Part shown: positions 36,978 to 46,407 of the stretch, piece by piece
Layout of the letters: every line of letters begins with the position of its first letter
Numbering within the stretch: the first letter of the stretch is position 1
Notes under the pieces: model-generated
The model's database searches: none
What the model was told of the DNA's origin: nothing
Seen by the model: the letters and a program-made list of their open reading frames with translations, nothing else
NCBI GenBank assembly: GCA_044343935.1
Contig: JBIJDU010000006.1
Span: forward strand, 3,742-67,741
Reading direction: 5' to 3'
DNA length: 64,000 bases
Source: AcAMD-5 sp044343935
Lineage (GTDB): Bacteria; Actinomycetota; Actinomycetes; S36-B12; UBA5976
Translations under genes and position numbers: made by a program

Positions 36978-37625
36978 GTGATCAATCCAGGTAGTTTGAT
37001 TGTCTCTGTTCAAGCACGTCCAGATTCAGCGCTGCGTCGACCAGAAATTCTGGCCGCAATTGCCGAAGAAGTAGTTAAAGGTGGCGCTGCAGCACTTCGA
37101 ATCCAAGGTATTGAAGCTATTGCTATGGTGCGAAAAGTAGTTGATGTGCCAATTATTGGGCTAATCAAAACTGAGCGATACGGCTTTGATGCCTATATCA
37201 CCGCAGCTTCGGATGAAGTAGAAGCAGTTAAGTATGCGGGCGCAGATTGTGTCGCAATTGATGCAACTGATCGAAACCGGCCAGAGCCAATTGCTGACCT
37301 ATTTGCTCGGGCGAAAGAAGTTGGACTAGAGATATTTGCCGACCTAGCAACGGTAGCTGAAGGACTTAATGCGCAAGTTTTAGGCGCTGACTATGTGGCG
37401 ACAACTATGGCTGGCTACACCCAAGATAGGGCCGCCACAGTCGGCCCAGATTTTGAATTACTCGAACAATTGATTGCCCAGCTAACTATTCCAGTCATCT
37501 TGGAAGGTCGAGTATCAACTGCCGAACAGGTGAGGCTTGCGCTGGATATGGGAGCGCATGCGGTTGTGGTGGGAAGAGCAGTTACTGCGCCCCGAACCAT
37601 CACCGAAGCTCTGCACCGGAGATGA
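36978..37625 (+). CDS. nanE: N-acetylmannosamine-6-phosphate 2-epimerase
   Basis: NanE (215 residues, GTG start) interconverts ManNAc-6-phosphate and GlcNAc-6-phosphate. Family motifs are visible: GLIKTERYGFDAYIT near 59, VAIDATDRNRPEPI near 91, EIFADLATVAEG near 115, ADYVATTMAGYT near 136 and EGRVSTAEQVRLAL near 175, on a TIM barrel. It is usually found with sialic acid or ManNAc catabolism; no nanA lyase is seen here, so it may serve ManNAc or run in a broader amino-sugar route. Next gene starts 8 nt downstream. Confidence 0.92.
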   Translation: MINPGSLIVSVQARPDSALRRPEILAAIAEEVVKGGAAALRIQGIEAIAMVRKVVDVPIIGLIKTERYGFDAYITAASDEVEAVKYAGADCVAIDATDRNRPEPIADLFARAKEVGLEIFADLATVAEGLNAQVLGADYVATTMAGYTQDRAATVGPDFELLEQLIAQLTIPVILEGRVSTAEQVRLALDMGAHAVVVGRAVTAPRTITEALHRR

Positions 37626-37632
37626 TTAGCGC

Positions 37633-38496
37633 ATGATGCTTTGCATTGATGCTGGCGCAAGTAGCGCAAAGTGGTGCTTGAAAACTGACGCTGGCTTTCG
37701 TACGGGTAGCGTTGGACCAATCACCGGTCACTTGTTTACTGAAGAAGCGCAAAGCGCGGCGTATGCAGAACTTGTAAAAATTGCGACGGAAACCAGTGTG
37801 ATTTCAAAATTGATTATAGGAATAACTGGTCTAGATAACGGCACTGAAGTGGCAAATAATCTCCTTGCTTATCTTTCAGAGCTCTTTAAAGTAGATAAAG
37901 CAAACATTGTGATCATGAATGATATGGAGTTGGCCTATTCCGCCGTGTTTGATCCAGGCGAAGGTGTCTTGGTTTACGCTGGCACCGGCGCAATTGCCTC
38001 CCAAGTAGATAAATCGGGAAACTTTATTCGCGCTGGTGGTTGGGGATTTCATATTGGTGATTTTGGTGCAGGCTATTCCATTGGTGCGGCTGCGCTGCGA
38101 TATGTCACTGGGTTGTGGGATCAAGGCAAAGAACCGCTCAATGATGAGTTTGCCAAGGCCATAATGAATTTTGCAAACTGTAAAGACTGGGCAGACCTTC
38201 GGATTTTTATTTATGGCAATGGCAGATCCGCAATTGCTTCAATTGCCCCCATGGTTGGTAAGTTAGCTGATGCTGGCAATGAAATCGCGCAGCTACTGAT
38301 ACAAGATGCCGCCTTAGCGCTAGCAGAACTGGCGCAGCACATCGTGGATCGAACTGGTGCTACCAAAGTGATTGCAATGGGTGGCACATTCAAAATCTCC
38401 GACCAACTATTTGCCGAATTCAAAGCTGCGCTTGGCTTGTCAGTTGAATTTGTTGACGAAGATATTGCTCAATTATGGCTAATAAGGAACAGTTAA
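37633..38496 (+). CDS. BadF/BadG-type N-acetylhexosamine kinase
   Basis: This 287-residue ASKHA-fold ATPase has CIDAGASSAKWCL (phosphate 1), IVIMNDMELAYSAVF, YAGTGAIASQV (phosphate 2) and GGWGFHIGDFGAGYSIGAAA, as in GlcNAc kinases and in MurK, which phosphorylates both GlcNAc and MurNAc. Between nanE and KDPG aldolase and downstream of murQ it is the likely entry kinase of the island; ManNAc, GlcNAc or MurNAc are all possible substrates. GGAGA lies 10 nt before the ATG. The stop shares one base with the next ATG. Confidence 0.83.
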   Translation: MMLCIDAGASSAKWCLKTDAGFRTGSVGPITGHLFTEEAQSAAYAELVKIATETSVISKLIIGITGLDNGTEVANNLLAYLSELFKVDKANIVIMNDMELAYSAVFDPGEGVLVYAGTGAIASQVDKSGNFIRAGGWGFHIGDFGAGYSIGAAALRYVTGLWDQGKEPLNDEFAKAIMNFANCKDWADLRIFIYGNGRSAIASIAPMVGKLADAGNEIAQLLIQDAALALAELAQHIVDRTGATKVIAMGGTFKISDQLFAEFKAALGLSVEFVDEDIAQLWLIRNS

Positions 38497-39110
38497 TGGA
38501 ATTTGAATCTGCGCTCGCAAATCAACAAGTCGTTCCAGTAATTACGCTAGATGATCCGGATCTAGCCATACCAATGGCCGAAGCACTCCTTGCCGGTGGT
38601 ATCTCAATCTTGGAGATAACGCTGCGTAGTGAGAATTCGATGCAAGTGTTAAAGACGCTAGCTAAAGATGAGCGATTTACCATTGGTGCGGGATCTGTTA
38701 ATTCAACTGCTCAATTAGATCAAGCGATATCAGCTGGTGCCAAATTTATTGTCTCGCCGGGAAGTTATGAGCCGCTGATCAAGGCAGCGCTGGTCACCGG
38801 ATTGCCTTACTTACCTGGCGTTTCCACACCTTCTGAGATTTTGCTCAATCACAATTTAGGGTTGGAATTAGTTAAATTTTTCCCAGCAAAACTTTTAGGT
38901 GGGCCAGCCGCCATTAAAACCATCTCGGCACCATTTCCAACTATGCGCTTTATGCCTACTGGCAATATCACCCAAGCCGATTACAGCGAGTATTTAGCCC
39001 TGCATAATGTGGTTGCAGTTGGTGGCAGCTGGATGGTGAAACCAGAATTAGTTACAGCGAAAGACTGGTCGAGTATTACTAAATTAGCTAGTTTGCGGGA
39101 TAGCAAATGA
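38496..39110 (+). CDS. eda: 2-keto-3-deoxy-6-phosphogluconate aldolase
   Basis: The start is placed at ATG 38496, which overlaps the kinase stop by one base (TAATG) and has AAGGA at a proper distance; an ATG seven codons upstream has no ribosome binding site. The 204-residue class I aldolase splits KDPG into pyruvate and glyceraldehyde-3-phosphate. EITLRSEN supplies the catalytic Glu, LVKFFPAKLLGG the Schiff-base Lys, and RFMPTGNI and AVGGSWM bind phosphate. It acts after the KDG kinase encoded next. Confidence 0.92.
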   Translation: MEFESALANQQVVPVITLDDPDLAIPMAEALLAGGISILEITLRSENSMQVLKTLAKDERFTIGAGSVNSTAQLDQAISAGAKFIVSPGSYEPLIKAALVTGLPYLPGVSTPSEILLNHNLGLELVKFFPAKLLGGPAAIKTISAPFPTMRFMPTGNITQADYSEYLALHNVVAVGGSWMVKPELVTAKDWSSITKLASLRDSK

Positions 39111-40171
39111 AGTTCAAACCAGCAGATCAGGTTGCATTTGATTTAGTTTCGCTGGGTGAAGTAATGCTCCGGCTCGATCCAGGTGAAGGCCGGATTCGAA
39201 CTGCTCGTGAATTTAACGTCTGGGAAGGTGGCGGCGAATATAACGTCGCCCGGGGCTTGCGAAAGTGTTTTGGCATGCGAACTGCAATTGTGACCTCACT
39301 AGTTGATAACGAAGTTGGTCGATTAGTTGAGGATTTGATCCTCACTGGTGGGGTAACAACTGATTTCATTAACTGGGTGGAGTTTGACCAGGTTGGTCGA
39401 AGTGCTCGCAACGGATTGAATTTCACTGAGCGTGGGTTTGGGTTGCGCGGTGGGGTTGGCATATCTGATCGAGGCCATACCGCAGTTAGTCAATTAAAGC
39501 CAGGCATGATTGATTGGCAGCAGATATTTGGTGTGTTAGGAGTTCGGGTCTTTCATACTGGCGGCATTTTTGCCAGGTTATCCGATAGCACGCCAGCAGT
39601 GATTCTGGAAGCAATGACTGCAGCAAAAGAAACGGGCACGCTAATCTCCTATGACTTTAATTACCGACCAAGTCTTTGGGCTGGCTTGGGTGGAAAAGCA
39701 AAAGCACAAGAGATAAGCAAACAGATCGCACCGTTAGTTGACATCATGATTGGTGGCGTTGATGACTTTAATCAATCCCTTGGTATTGAAATTCCTGACC
39801 CAACTTTTGAAAACATGGTTCCAGCAGTTGTCGCGCAGTATCCGAATCTGCAATTAGTTGCCACAACAAAACGAGACTTGAAGTCGGCATCTCAGAACAG
39901 TTACAGTGCAATTGGTTGGTGCAAAGATGACGGCTTTGTCACAAGCAGTTTGAATCTAGAAGTTGAAGTGTTAGATCGAGTTGGCGCTGGCGATAGCTTT
40001 GTCTCAGCACTGATTTATTGCTTGCTTAACGCAATGTCGCTACAAACTGCGTTGGATTATGGCGTGGCGCATGGTGCGCTCACTATGACCACGCCAGGGG
40101 ATAACTCCATGGCTACGCTAGCTGATGTGCAGGCTGTTATTGCTGGTGGCTCGGCAACAATTAAGCGTTAA
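39107..40171 (+). CDS. kdgK: PfkB-family 2-keto-3-deoxygluconate kinase
   Basis: The 354-residue PfkB kinase starts with SLGEVMLRLDPGEGRI, has a substrate segment WEGGGEYNVARGLRKCFG near 42 and the ATP/anion-hole motif DRVGAGDSFVSALI near 295 with the catalytic Asp. Context (adjacent KDPG aldolase with a 4-nt overlap, KDG-forming dehydratase nearby) indicates KDG to KDPG. It is somewhat longer than typical KdgK. The last 11 nt overlap the 3' end of the oppositely oriented FeS oxidase gene. Confidence 0.87.
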   Translation: MKFKPADQVAFDLVSLGEVMLRLDPGEGRIRTAREFNVWEGGGEYNVARGLRKCFGMRTAIVTSLVDNEVGRLVEDLILTGGVTTDFINWVEFDQVGRSARNGLNFTERGFGLRGGVGISDRGHTAVSQLKPGMIDWQQIFGVLGVRVFHTGGIFARLSDSTPAVILEAMTAAKETGTLISYDFNYRPSLWAGLGGKAKAQEISKQIAPLVDIMIGGVDDFNQSLGIEIPDPTFENMVPAVVAQYPNLQLVATTKRDLKSASQNSYSAIGWCKDDGFVTSSLNLEVEVLDRVGAGDSFVSALIYCLLNAMSLQTALDYGVAHGALTMTTPGDNSMATLADVQAVIAGGSATIKR

Positions 40172-41219
40172 GCGAGTTACTTAAAGCAACAAATTCAGCA
40201 AGGTGTAAAACTTTAGTTTTTATCTTACGTTTTCTCAATTGCGTCTTTAGTTGACGGGTACAACCTGGGTTTACGCTGATAATGAAATCTAAATCAAGCT
40301 TGGCAATCTCTTTAGCTTTTTTCTCAAAGACTCGATTGGAATCTTTCGCTCGCAAAATTGCATAAGTGCCAGCAGCACCACAGCAATCACTTGCGCCAGG
40401 TAGCTCAACATAATCTGCGATCTGCGCTAGCACTTTGCGTGGTTCGTTAAAGATCTGCAGGCCATGTCGTAAATGGCAAGAATCTTGGAGTGCAACTCTG
40501 GCTCTTTTGCCATTAATCATTACTGGCTTTAATTGATCTGTTTTTTCGGCTAACGCTTGCGAGTATTCAAATACGCGCTCTTTGCCTAGCACCGCGGCAA
40601 GATGAGCCGCACAACCACCACTGGTGGTTAGGATTTTGCCCGGCAGTTTTTCACCTAATTCTTTTGCCATCTCTTTGCCACGTTCAAGCTCACCGTTATG
40701 GGCATGCAGCGCACCACAGCAACCTTGATTCCCGCTAGCGCTGGCGGGCAGATTGGTTTGAGCCGCCTTTGAAATTCCAGGAAATAGACCGCGCTCAAAA
40801 CAACCTAACATCAATGAATAATCAGCCGGTTCTTGCTTTTTGAAATTCCTTAAATTGAATGCACCTAAGAATCGAACTCGCCAAGGCTGGTTTACGGCAA
40901 ACAACAGCACTTTCAGAATTAGATTTCGATTACTGCCTTGCCAAGCGGCAGATCGCCATTCTTCAAGCAATGTGCCGTATTCCACGCCAGCCGGACAAAC
41001 ACTCTCACATGCCCGGCAGCCCAAGCAAAAACTAGATTGTGCCAAAGTCTGATCAAGCGATAACTCACCAATTTGAACTGCCCGCATTAAATTAATTCGG
41101 CCTCGCGGTGATGACTCTTCTTCTTGCGTTAGCGCATAAGTGGGGCAGGCCGGTAAGCAGTAGCCACAGGAAATACAGCGCTCTAACCGGCTGGGCGTGA
41201 ATGGCAGATCTTGTTTCAT
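40161..41219 (-). CDS. GlcF-like iron-sulfur subunit of 2-hydroxyacid oxidase
   Basis: The 352-residue protein carries two 4Fe-4S ferredoxin motifs (CISCGYCLPACPTY near 15-27 and CLGCRACESVCPAG near 66-79) and two cysteine-rich CCG domains (GCCGALHAHNGE, SCHLRHG, DCCGAAGTYAI). This is the plan of GlcF, the electron-transfer partner of GlcD in glycolate/D-lactate oxidation. Its ATG overlaps the stop of the FAD subunit gene by 4 nt. It could pass electrons from D-lactate released by MurQ to quinone (inference). Confidence 0.87.
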   Translation of the reverse strand: MKQDLPFTPSRLERCISCGYCLPACPTYALTQEEESSPRGRINLMRAVQIGELSLDQTLAQSSFCLGCRACESVCPAGVEYGTLLEEWRSAAWQGSNRNLILKVLLFAVNQPWRVRFLGAFNLRNFKKQEPADYSLMLGCFERGLFPGISKAAQTNLPASASGNQGCCGALHAHNGELERGKEMAKELGEKLPGKILTTSGGCAAHLAAVLGKERVFEYSQALAEKTDQLKPVMINGKRARVALQDSCHLRHGLQIFNEPRKVLAQIADYVELPGASDCCGAAGTYAILRAKDSNRVFEKKAKEIAKLDLDFIISVNPGCTRQLKTQLRKRKIKTKVLHLAEFVALSNSLNA

Positions 41220-42583
41220 GAGCCAGTCTTTCCCGGATTTAAAATTCCATTTGGATCAAATGCAGTTTTAATTCGGCGGAATAACGCCATTTGTTCTTTG
41301 CCGACTTTGCGCTCAAGATATGGCAGCTTGGCAATCCCAACACCGTGCTCGCCAGTGATGGTGCCACCCATGTCAAGGGAAAGCGTAAAGATGTCATCGA
41401 GCGCTTGATGCAATCGGGCAACTTCAGCTGGATCGTTAATATCGGCTAATACTTTTGGATGTAAATTGCCATCGCCAGCATGACCAAACACCCCAATTTT
41501 CACATTACGCTTTTTACTTATCTCGCTAATCTTTGCCACAGTTTCAGCGAGTAGCGGTCTTGGCACACAAATATCTTCACTAACTGCAAGTGATGCTTCC
41601 CGAGCCAACGCGGGCAATGCACAGCGCCTTGCAAAAAGTAGCTGATCTGCCTCAACTACATTTTTTGCCCTAGTAACCGAGATCACGCCAGGGGTTGCAG
41701 CACAAATATCTGCCATTTGCTGAGTTTTAATCTCAACATCATCACTATCGCCATCTTCACCAAATAACAGCAACGCGCCGGCAGTGGTGTCTAACCCAAT
41801 ATTTGCAAACTTTTCTACCGCAATAATACAAACCTGATCCAAGAACTCAAGCGTCGCTGGCAAAATGCCAGCTCCCACAATGTTATCCACTGCAACTGAG
41901 GCATCGGCAAGTGTTTTGAAGTATGCAACACCGTATTTAGAAATAGTAGGACGAGGTCGCAGCGCAACTATTGCTTTAGTAATAACGCCAAGCGTGCCTT
42001 CCGAGCCAACCATTAATCTGGTTATGTCGTAACCGGCAACATCTTTCACCATGCGAGATCCAGTATTAATTACTTCGCCGGTGCCAAGCACTACTTCCAA
42101 TCCAAGTACATAGTTTCTAGTGACACCATATTTAAGACCGCGTAAGCCACCAGCGCAGGTAGCAATATTGCCGCCAATGGTAGATACCGTTTTTGAACCA
42201 GGATCAGGTGGATACATCAAGCCGTATGCCGCTGCGGCTTCATCCAAGTTAACATTTGTTACTGCTGGTTCCACTACCGCCAACATCTCTGATTTTGAGA
42301 TTTCCAAAATTCGATTCAGTTTAGTCATTACCAAAATGATGCCACCAGTGATTGGCACTGTTGCTGCCGCTAAATTGCTACCGGCACCACGAGTAATGAT
42401 CGGCACATTGTGCTCATTTGCAAAGTTAATTAACTTAACAACATCTTCAGTTGATTCAGCAAACACCACCGCTTCTGGGGCGGCTTTGAATTCTGGTGTG
42501 GCATCAGTGGAATAAGCGGTAATGGTCACCGGATCGGATTTGACCTTATCGCCAAAAAGCTGATGCAGGGCTGGGAGATTCAT
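41216..42583 (-). CDS. GlcD-like FAD-linked D-2-hydroxyacid oxidase
   Basis: Start set at the ATG at 42583 (MNLPALHQLFGD), giving 455 residues; an in-frame ATG at 42619 would add 12 residues and neither has a clear ribosome binding site. The PCMH-type FAD domain is clear (IITRGAGSNLAAA near 60, PPDPGSKTVSTIGGNIATCAGG near 117, GSEGTLGVIT near 178), as is the C-terminal substrate domain (FGHAGDGNLHP, GEHGVGIAK). The family oxidises glycolate or D-lactate. With the FeS subunit it is the natural sink for D-lactate from MurQ. Confidence 0.87.
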   Translation of the reverse strand: MNLPALHQLFGDKVKSDPVTITAYSTDATPEFKAAPEAVVFAESTEDVVKLINFANEHNVPIITRGAGSNLAAATVPITGGIILVMTKLNRILEISKSEMLAVVEPAVTNVNLDEAAAAYGLMYPPDPGSKTVSTIGGNIATCAGGLRGLKYGVTRNYVLGLEVVLGTGEVINTGSRMVKDVAGYDITRLMVGSEGTLGVITKAIVALRPRPTISKYGVAYFKTLADASVAVDNIVGAGILPATLEFLDQVCIIAVEKFANIGLDTTAGALLLFGEDGDSDDVEIKTQQMADICAATPGVISVTRAKNVVEADQLLFARRCALPALAREASLAVSEDICVPRPLLAETVAKISEISKKRNVKIGVFGHAGDGNLHPKVLADINDPAEVARLHQALDDIFTLSLDMGGTITGEHGVGIAKLPYLERKVGKEQMALFRRIKTAFDPNGILNPGKTGS

Positions 42584-42731
42584 CTGATGGCAAGGATACA
42601 CCTGAGGGGAACTGCGCATTTGGGGTTAACCCTCAACATTTTTAAAGATTTTGTGACTGATTCAACCTCTTTTGAAGCGCAGCGATAAGAATTCAGAGAT
42701 ATATTGTAATTGATCGAAGTTGAGGAGAAAT

Positions 42732-43130
42732 ATGTATTCTGCCGTGAAAAATTTAATCATTGGCTTAGTATCCACAGGTTTTTTGATTAGTTCGCTTGCT
42801 GTTTCAGCTTCGGCTCGCGAGATAGTCCGCACTGGAAATTGTTCAGCTGGGTCAATTTACGAAGCCGATATGGAGTTGGAATATCGAGTTTGGGATTTAA
42901 GTTTTGATGTTGAAACCCGCACAGCAAATCAAAACTGGACCTTTACCCTGAAGCAAAATGGCAAATCTGTTTATAACAGTACCAAATCAGCCGTAAGCGA
43001 TTTTGACGACAATTACGCCGAAGTGGAATGGGATGTAATTCGGCCTGACCGCTCGAGCCGGGACAGATTTCAATTCGTTGCCAAGAATCAGGTAACTGGT
43101 GAGGTTTGTCGAGTAACACTTCGTGAATAA
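42732..43130 (+). CDS. Small secreted protein, function unknown
   Basis: Start set at ATG 42732 behind a GAGGAGA box. The 132-residue product has a Sec signal peptide (1-28, ending SASA) and a beta-rich mature domain with two cysteines (TGNCSAGSIY and GEVCRVTL) that could link its ends. The spacing of Trp and charged residues suggests a small Ig-like or jelly-roll fold. No named family is recognised. A hairpin and purS follow. Confidence 0.65.
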   Translation: MYSAVKNLIIGLVSTGFLISSLAVSASAREIVRTGNCSAGSIYEADMELEYRVWDLSFDVETRTANQNWTFTLKQNGKSVYNSTKSAVSDFDDNYAEVEWDVIRPDRSSRDRFQFVAKNQVTGEVCRVTLRE

Positions 43131-43150
43131 TGAAGCGGTTTCTTTTCATT

Positions 43151-43179
43151 GAGGTGCACCTTGAAGTAAGGTGCACCTC
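43151..43179 (+). promoter_or_regulatory. 12-bp perfect hairpin masking the purS ribosome binding site
   Basis: Arms 43151-43162 and 43168-43179 are perfectly complementary (loop GAAGT). The downstream arm contains AAGGTG, the only Shine-Dalgarno for the GTG at 43180, so the stem could hide the translation start of purS-purQ-purL, or it may be the terminator of the upstream gene. Confidence 0.6.
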
Positions 43180-43437
43180 GTGGAAAAAATCATTGTCGAA
43201 GTAATGCCAAAACCTGAGATTTTGGACCCGCAAGGTCGAGCCATCCAGGGCGTATTTAATCGAGATGGGCATGGTGCCATTACTAATGTTCGTCAAGGCA
43301 AGCGATTTGAAATTACCGTAACCGGCCCAATCACTGATCAATTGCTTGATGAAGTAGAAGAGCTAGCCGCAACTGTGCTGAGCAATCCGGTAATTGAGAG
43401 TTACGCAATTTATGCTGATGAAGGCGAGGGCGAGTGA
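43180..43437 (+). CDS. purS: FGAM synthase subunit PurS
   Basis: PurS (85 residues) bridges PurL and PurQ in the three-part formylglycinamidine synthase. It starts at GTG 43180 giving [18 protein letters not shown], the family N-terminus; another GTG three codons upstream lies inside the hairpin. The [13 protein letters not shown] and GKRFEI segments are conserved. It overlaps purQ by 4 nt. Confidence 0.92.
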   Translation: MEKIIVEVMPKPEILDPQGRAIQGVFNRDGHGAITNVRQGKRFEITVTGPITDQLLDEVEELAATVLSNPVIESYAIYADEGEGE

Positions 43438-44102
43438 CCACTCGCGTCGGGGTAGTTACTTTTCCGGGCACGCTTGATGATCGAGATGCCGCAACTGCAG
43501 TAGCGCTTGGTGGCGCACAAGCAGTTCCGCTCTGGCATAAAGATACGAATTTAAATGATGTTGATGCGGTAATTCTTCCGGGCGGCTTTTCCTACGGGGA
43601 TTATTTGCGCGCTGGGGCATTAGCAAGTGTGTCACCCATTATGAAATCAGTTGTTGAAAAAGCAAATGAAGGTATGCCAGTGCTGGGAATATGTAACGGA
43701 TTTCAAATGCTATGCGAAACCGGATTATTACCTGGTGCACTAACTCGTAATCGTGATCTACATTTTATTTGTCGCCCAGAATTAATTACTATCACAAATA
43801 CCAAGACCGCTTGGACGAATTTTTTTCAGCCTGGCGCTGAGTTGCTTATTCCAGTAAAGAATGGTGAAGGCTGTTATCAGTTAACGCCAGAGTCACTTGC
43901 CGAAATAGAAGCTAAAGGTTTAGTGGTAGCGCGTTATCAAAATAATCCAAATGGCTCAGTAAATGATATTGCGGCCATCGCAAATGAAGCTGGAAACGTA
44001 GTTGGCATCATGCCCCATCCCGAACATGCTGTTGATGGTTTAGTTGGCGCAGGAGTTGATGGGCTTGGCTTCTTCTGGTCAATTGCAGGAGTTACGGTCT
44101 AA
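43434..44102 (+). CDS. purQ: FGAM synthase glutaminase subunit PurQ
   Basis: PurQ (222 residues, GTG start overlapping the purS stop as GTGA) releases ammonia from glutamine for PurL. The class I amidotransferase nucleophile lies in [11 protein letters not shown] near residue 85, and the His/Glu pair in [10 protein letters not shown] near 195. [13 protein letters not shown] near 43-55 is also typical. purL follows without a gap. Confidence 0.94.
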   Translation: MTTRVGVVTFPGTLDDRDAATAVALGGAQAVPLWHKDTNLNDVDAVILPGGFSYGDYLRAGALASVSPIMKSVVEKANEGMPVLGICNGFQMLCETGLLPGALTRNRDLHFICRPELITITNTKTAWTNFFQPGAELLIPVKNGEGCYQLTPESLAEIEAKGLVVARYQNNPNGSVNDIAAIANEAGNVVGIMPHPEHAVDGLVGAGVDGLGFFWSIAGVTV

Positions 44103-46349
44103 ATGGTTGATACAGTCCTAAATGCGGAACAAACGCCAGAAGTTGATCAACCATGGCAACAGCTCGGCTTAAAAGAAGACGAATATTTACGAATTAAAGA
44201 AATTTTAAATCGCCGGCCAACTTCTGCTGAGCTGGCAATGTATTCAGTGATGTGGAGCGAGCACTGTAGCTATAAGAGCAGCAAGGTTCACCTAAAGCAA
44301 TTTGGTGAGAAAACCCCAGATAGTGACGTGTTGTTAGTTGGTATTGGTGAGAACGCCGGAGTTGTTGATATTGGCGATAACTGGGCGGTTACATTTAAAG
44401 TTGAATCACACAATCACCCATCATTCATTGAGCCATACCAAGGTGCCGCAACTGGCGTTGGTGGCATTGTGCGAGACATTTTGGCGATGGGAGCGCGCCC
44501 GCTTGCTGTGATGGATTCGCTGCGGTTTGGCGATCCCAAAGCGCCCGATACGGCGCGAGTTTTAAACGGTGTGGTCGCTGGCATTGGTGGGTATGGCAAT
44601 AGTTTGGGACTGCCAAACATTGGTGGCGAAACGGTGTTTCATAAATCCTACGCTGGTAATCCACTAGTTAATGCGCTCTGTGTTGGCGCAATGAAGCATG
44701 ATCAAATTTTAACTTCGGGCGCTGAAGAAATAGGCGATTTAGTTGTTCTTTATGGTGCTGCAACTGGTGGCGATGGCATCGGTGGTGTTTCAGTTTTAGC
44801 ATCAGAAGTTTTTGATGAATCAGCTCATTCGGCTCGACCAAGCGTGCAAGTGGGTGATCCATTCATGGAGAAGCTACTAATCGAAGCCACGTTAGAAATG
44901 GCGCGTGCAGGCTTAATTGAAGCGATTCAAGATCTAGGTGGTGCTGGCTTATCTTGTGCAACTAGTGAAATGGCAAGTAATGGTTCTGGTGGTATGCGGG
45001 TGCAACTTGATTTAGTTCCACTTCGAGACTCATCACTTTCACCTGAAGAAATCTTGATGAGTGAATCGCAAGAGCGAATGTGCGCAATTATTGCGCCAGA
45101 GAATCTGGATGCGGTGCTCGCAATTTGTGATAAGTGGGATTTGAGCGCAACTGTGATTGGTGAAGTAACCCAAACAGATAAGTTAGAGATTTATTGGCAC
45201 GATGAATTAATTGTTGATGTTCCACCTAGAACTGTTGCGCATGAAGGTCCAGTTTATGAAAGGCCGGTGAAGCGACCGGCAAATCAAGATAACTTGATTG
45301 TAAACACCACGGCAACTTTGCCAAAACCAACTGATGGAGTAGGGATTAAGGCAGATTTAGTTAAGTTGTTAAGTCATGCAAATTTGGCAGATAAGTCTTG
45401 GATCACAGAGCAATACGATAAATATGTACGCGGCGACACTGTGCTTTCCGCACCTGATGATGCTGGCATGGTTCGCATTGATCGTAAAACTGGAAAAGGT
45501 GTCGCGATATCGTTAGATGGTAATGGTCGGTATTGCCAACTAGATCCATATCTTGGTGCGCAATTAAATTTAGCTGAGGCTTATCGCAATGTGGCAATGA
45601 GTGGGGCAAAGCCAATTGCAGTAACAAATTGCCTTAACTTTGGCTCACCCGAAGATCCAGAAATTATGTGGCAATTTGCTGAAGCTGTATCAGGTCTTGC
45701 TGATGGAGCGCTTGAATTTGGTACGCCAGTTACCGGCGGTAATGTTTCGTTCTATAACCAAACTGGCGATGTGGCAATTCTGCCAACACCAGTAATTGGC
45801 GTGCTTGGTGTACTTGATGACGTTGGCAAGCGGATCACTCGAGTTTACTCGTCACCCGGTAGCAAGGTTTATCTGCTTGGTGAAACTAAACCAGAACTAG
45901 ATGGCTCTATCTGGGCTGAAGTCATTCACAATCATCTTGGTGGCGTACCGCCAAAATTGAATATTGATGCAGAGAAAGTACTGGCTCGTTGCATGCGAAA
46001 CTTTGCAGCGTATGGGATCGCAGAAGCAGCGCATGATTTAGCAGATGGTGGCTTATTAGTTGCGCTCGCCGAGATGGTTTATGACTCTGGAATTGGTATG
46101 CGAGTTGAGTTGCCTGCCGAATTGATGACCGCTGAAATGCTATTTAGCGAATCAACTGCCCGAGCGCTGGTGGTGGTATCAGGTTATGGCGATACCGGCT
46201 TTCACAAGCTCTGCACAGAATTGAATCAGCCAGTCACATTAATTGGTGAAATTGATGACGAATATGATGGCTTAGATGTCGCTGGGCTATTTAGCTTAGG
46301 AAGCCAGGAACTTTCAGCCGCATTTCAAACTAAATTGTTAGCAAACTAA
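44103..46349 (+). CDS. purL: FGAM synthase large subunit (small PurL type)
   Basis: PurL (748 residues) makes FGAM from FGAR and ATP using ammonia from PurQ. This is the small PurL type that needs PurS and PurQ. Motifs: [12 protein letters not shown] near 50, [19 protein letters not shown] near 103, [10 protein letters not shown] and [15 protein letters not shown] near 280; the second half repeats the fold ([22 protein letters not shown]). The ATG directly follows the purQ stop, so the three subunits are made together. Confidence 0.95.
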   Translation: MVDTVLNAEQTPEVDQPWQQLGLKEDEYLRIKEILNRRPTSAELAMYSVMWSEHCSYKSSKVHLKQFGEKTPDSDVLLVGIGENAGVVDIGDNWAVTFKVESHNHPSFIEPYQGAATGVGGIVRDILAMGARPLAVMDSLRFGDPKAPDTARVLNGVVAGIGGYGNSLGLPNIGGETVFHKSYAGNPLVNALCVGAMKHDQILTSGAEEIGDLVVLYGAATGGDGIGGVSVLASEVFDESAHSARPSVQVGDPFMEKLLIEATLEMARAGLIEAIQDLGGAGLSCATSEMASNGSGGMRVQLDLVPLRDSSLSPEEILMSESQERMCAIIAPENLDAVLAICDKWDLSATVIGEVTQTDKLEIYWHDELIVDVPPRTVAHEGPVYERPVKRPANQDNLIVNTTATLPKPTDGVGIKADLVKLLSHANLADKSWITEQYDKYVRGDTVLSAPDDAGMVRIDRKTGKGVAISLDGNGRYCQLDPYLGAQLNLAEAYRNVAMSGAKPIAVTNCLNFGSPEDPEIMWQFAEAVSGLADGALEFGTPVTGGNVSFYNQTGDVAILPTPVIGVLGVLDDVGKRITRVYSSPGSKVYLLGETKPELDGSIWAEVIHNHLGGVPPKLNIDAEKVLARCMRNFAAYGIAEAAHDLADGGLLVALAEMVYDSGIGMRVELPAELMTAEMLFSESTARALVVVSGYGDTGFHKLCTELNQPVTLIGEIDDEYDGLDVAGLFSLGSQELSAAFQTKLLAN

Positions 46350-46395
46350 CGTAGATTGCGTCAAATAGATAAATCGCTTTAACAGAAATTTCGGC

Positions 46396-46401
46396 TAGAT
46401 T
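46396..46401 (+). promoter_or_regulatory. -10-like hexamer TAGATT for DUF305 gene
   Basis: TAGATT ends 6 nt before the ATG at 46408, with no Shine-Dalgarno. Confidence 0.45.
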
Positions 46402-46407
46402 TTTGCC

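Noticed and set aside
36978..37625. Sialic acid catabolism cluster based on nanE
   Set aside because: No N-acetylneuraminate lyase or sialic-acid transporter is present; nanE fits a ManNAc/GlcNAc branch equally well.
23451..43180. Purine riboswitch in front of purD or purS
   Set aside because: The stems there are simple hairpins; the conserved purine aptamer junction sequences are not visible.
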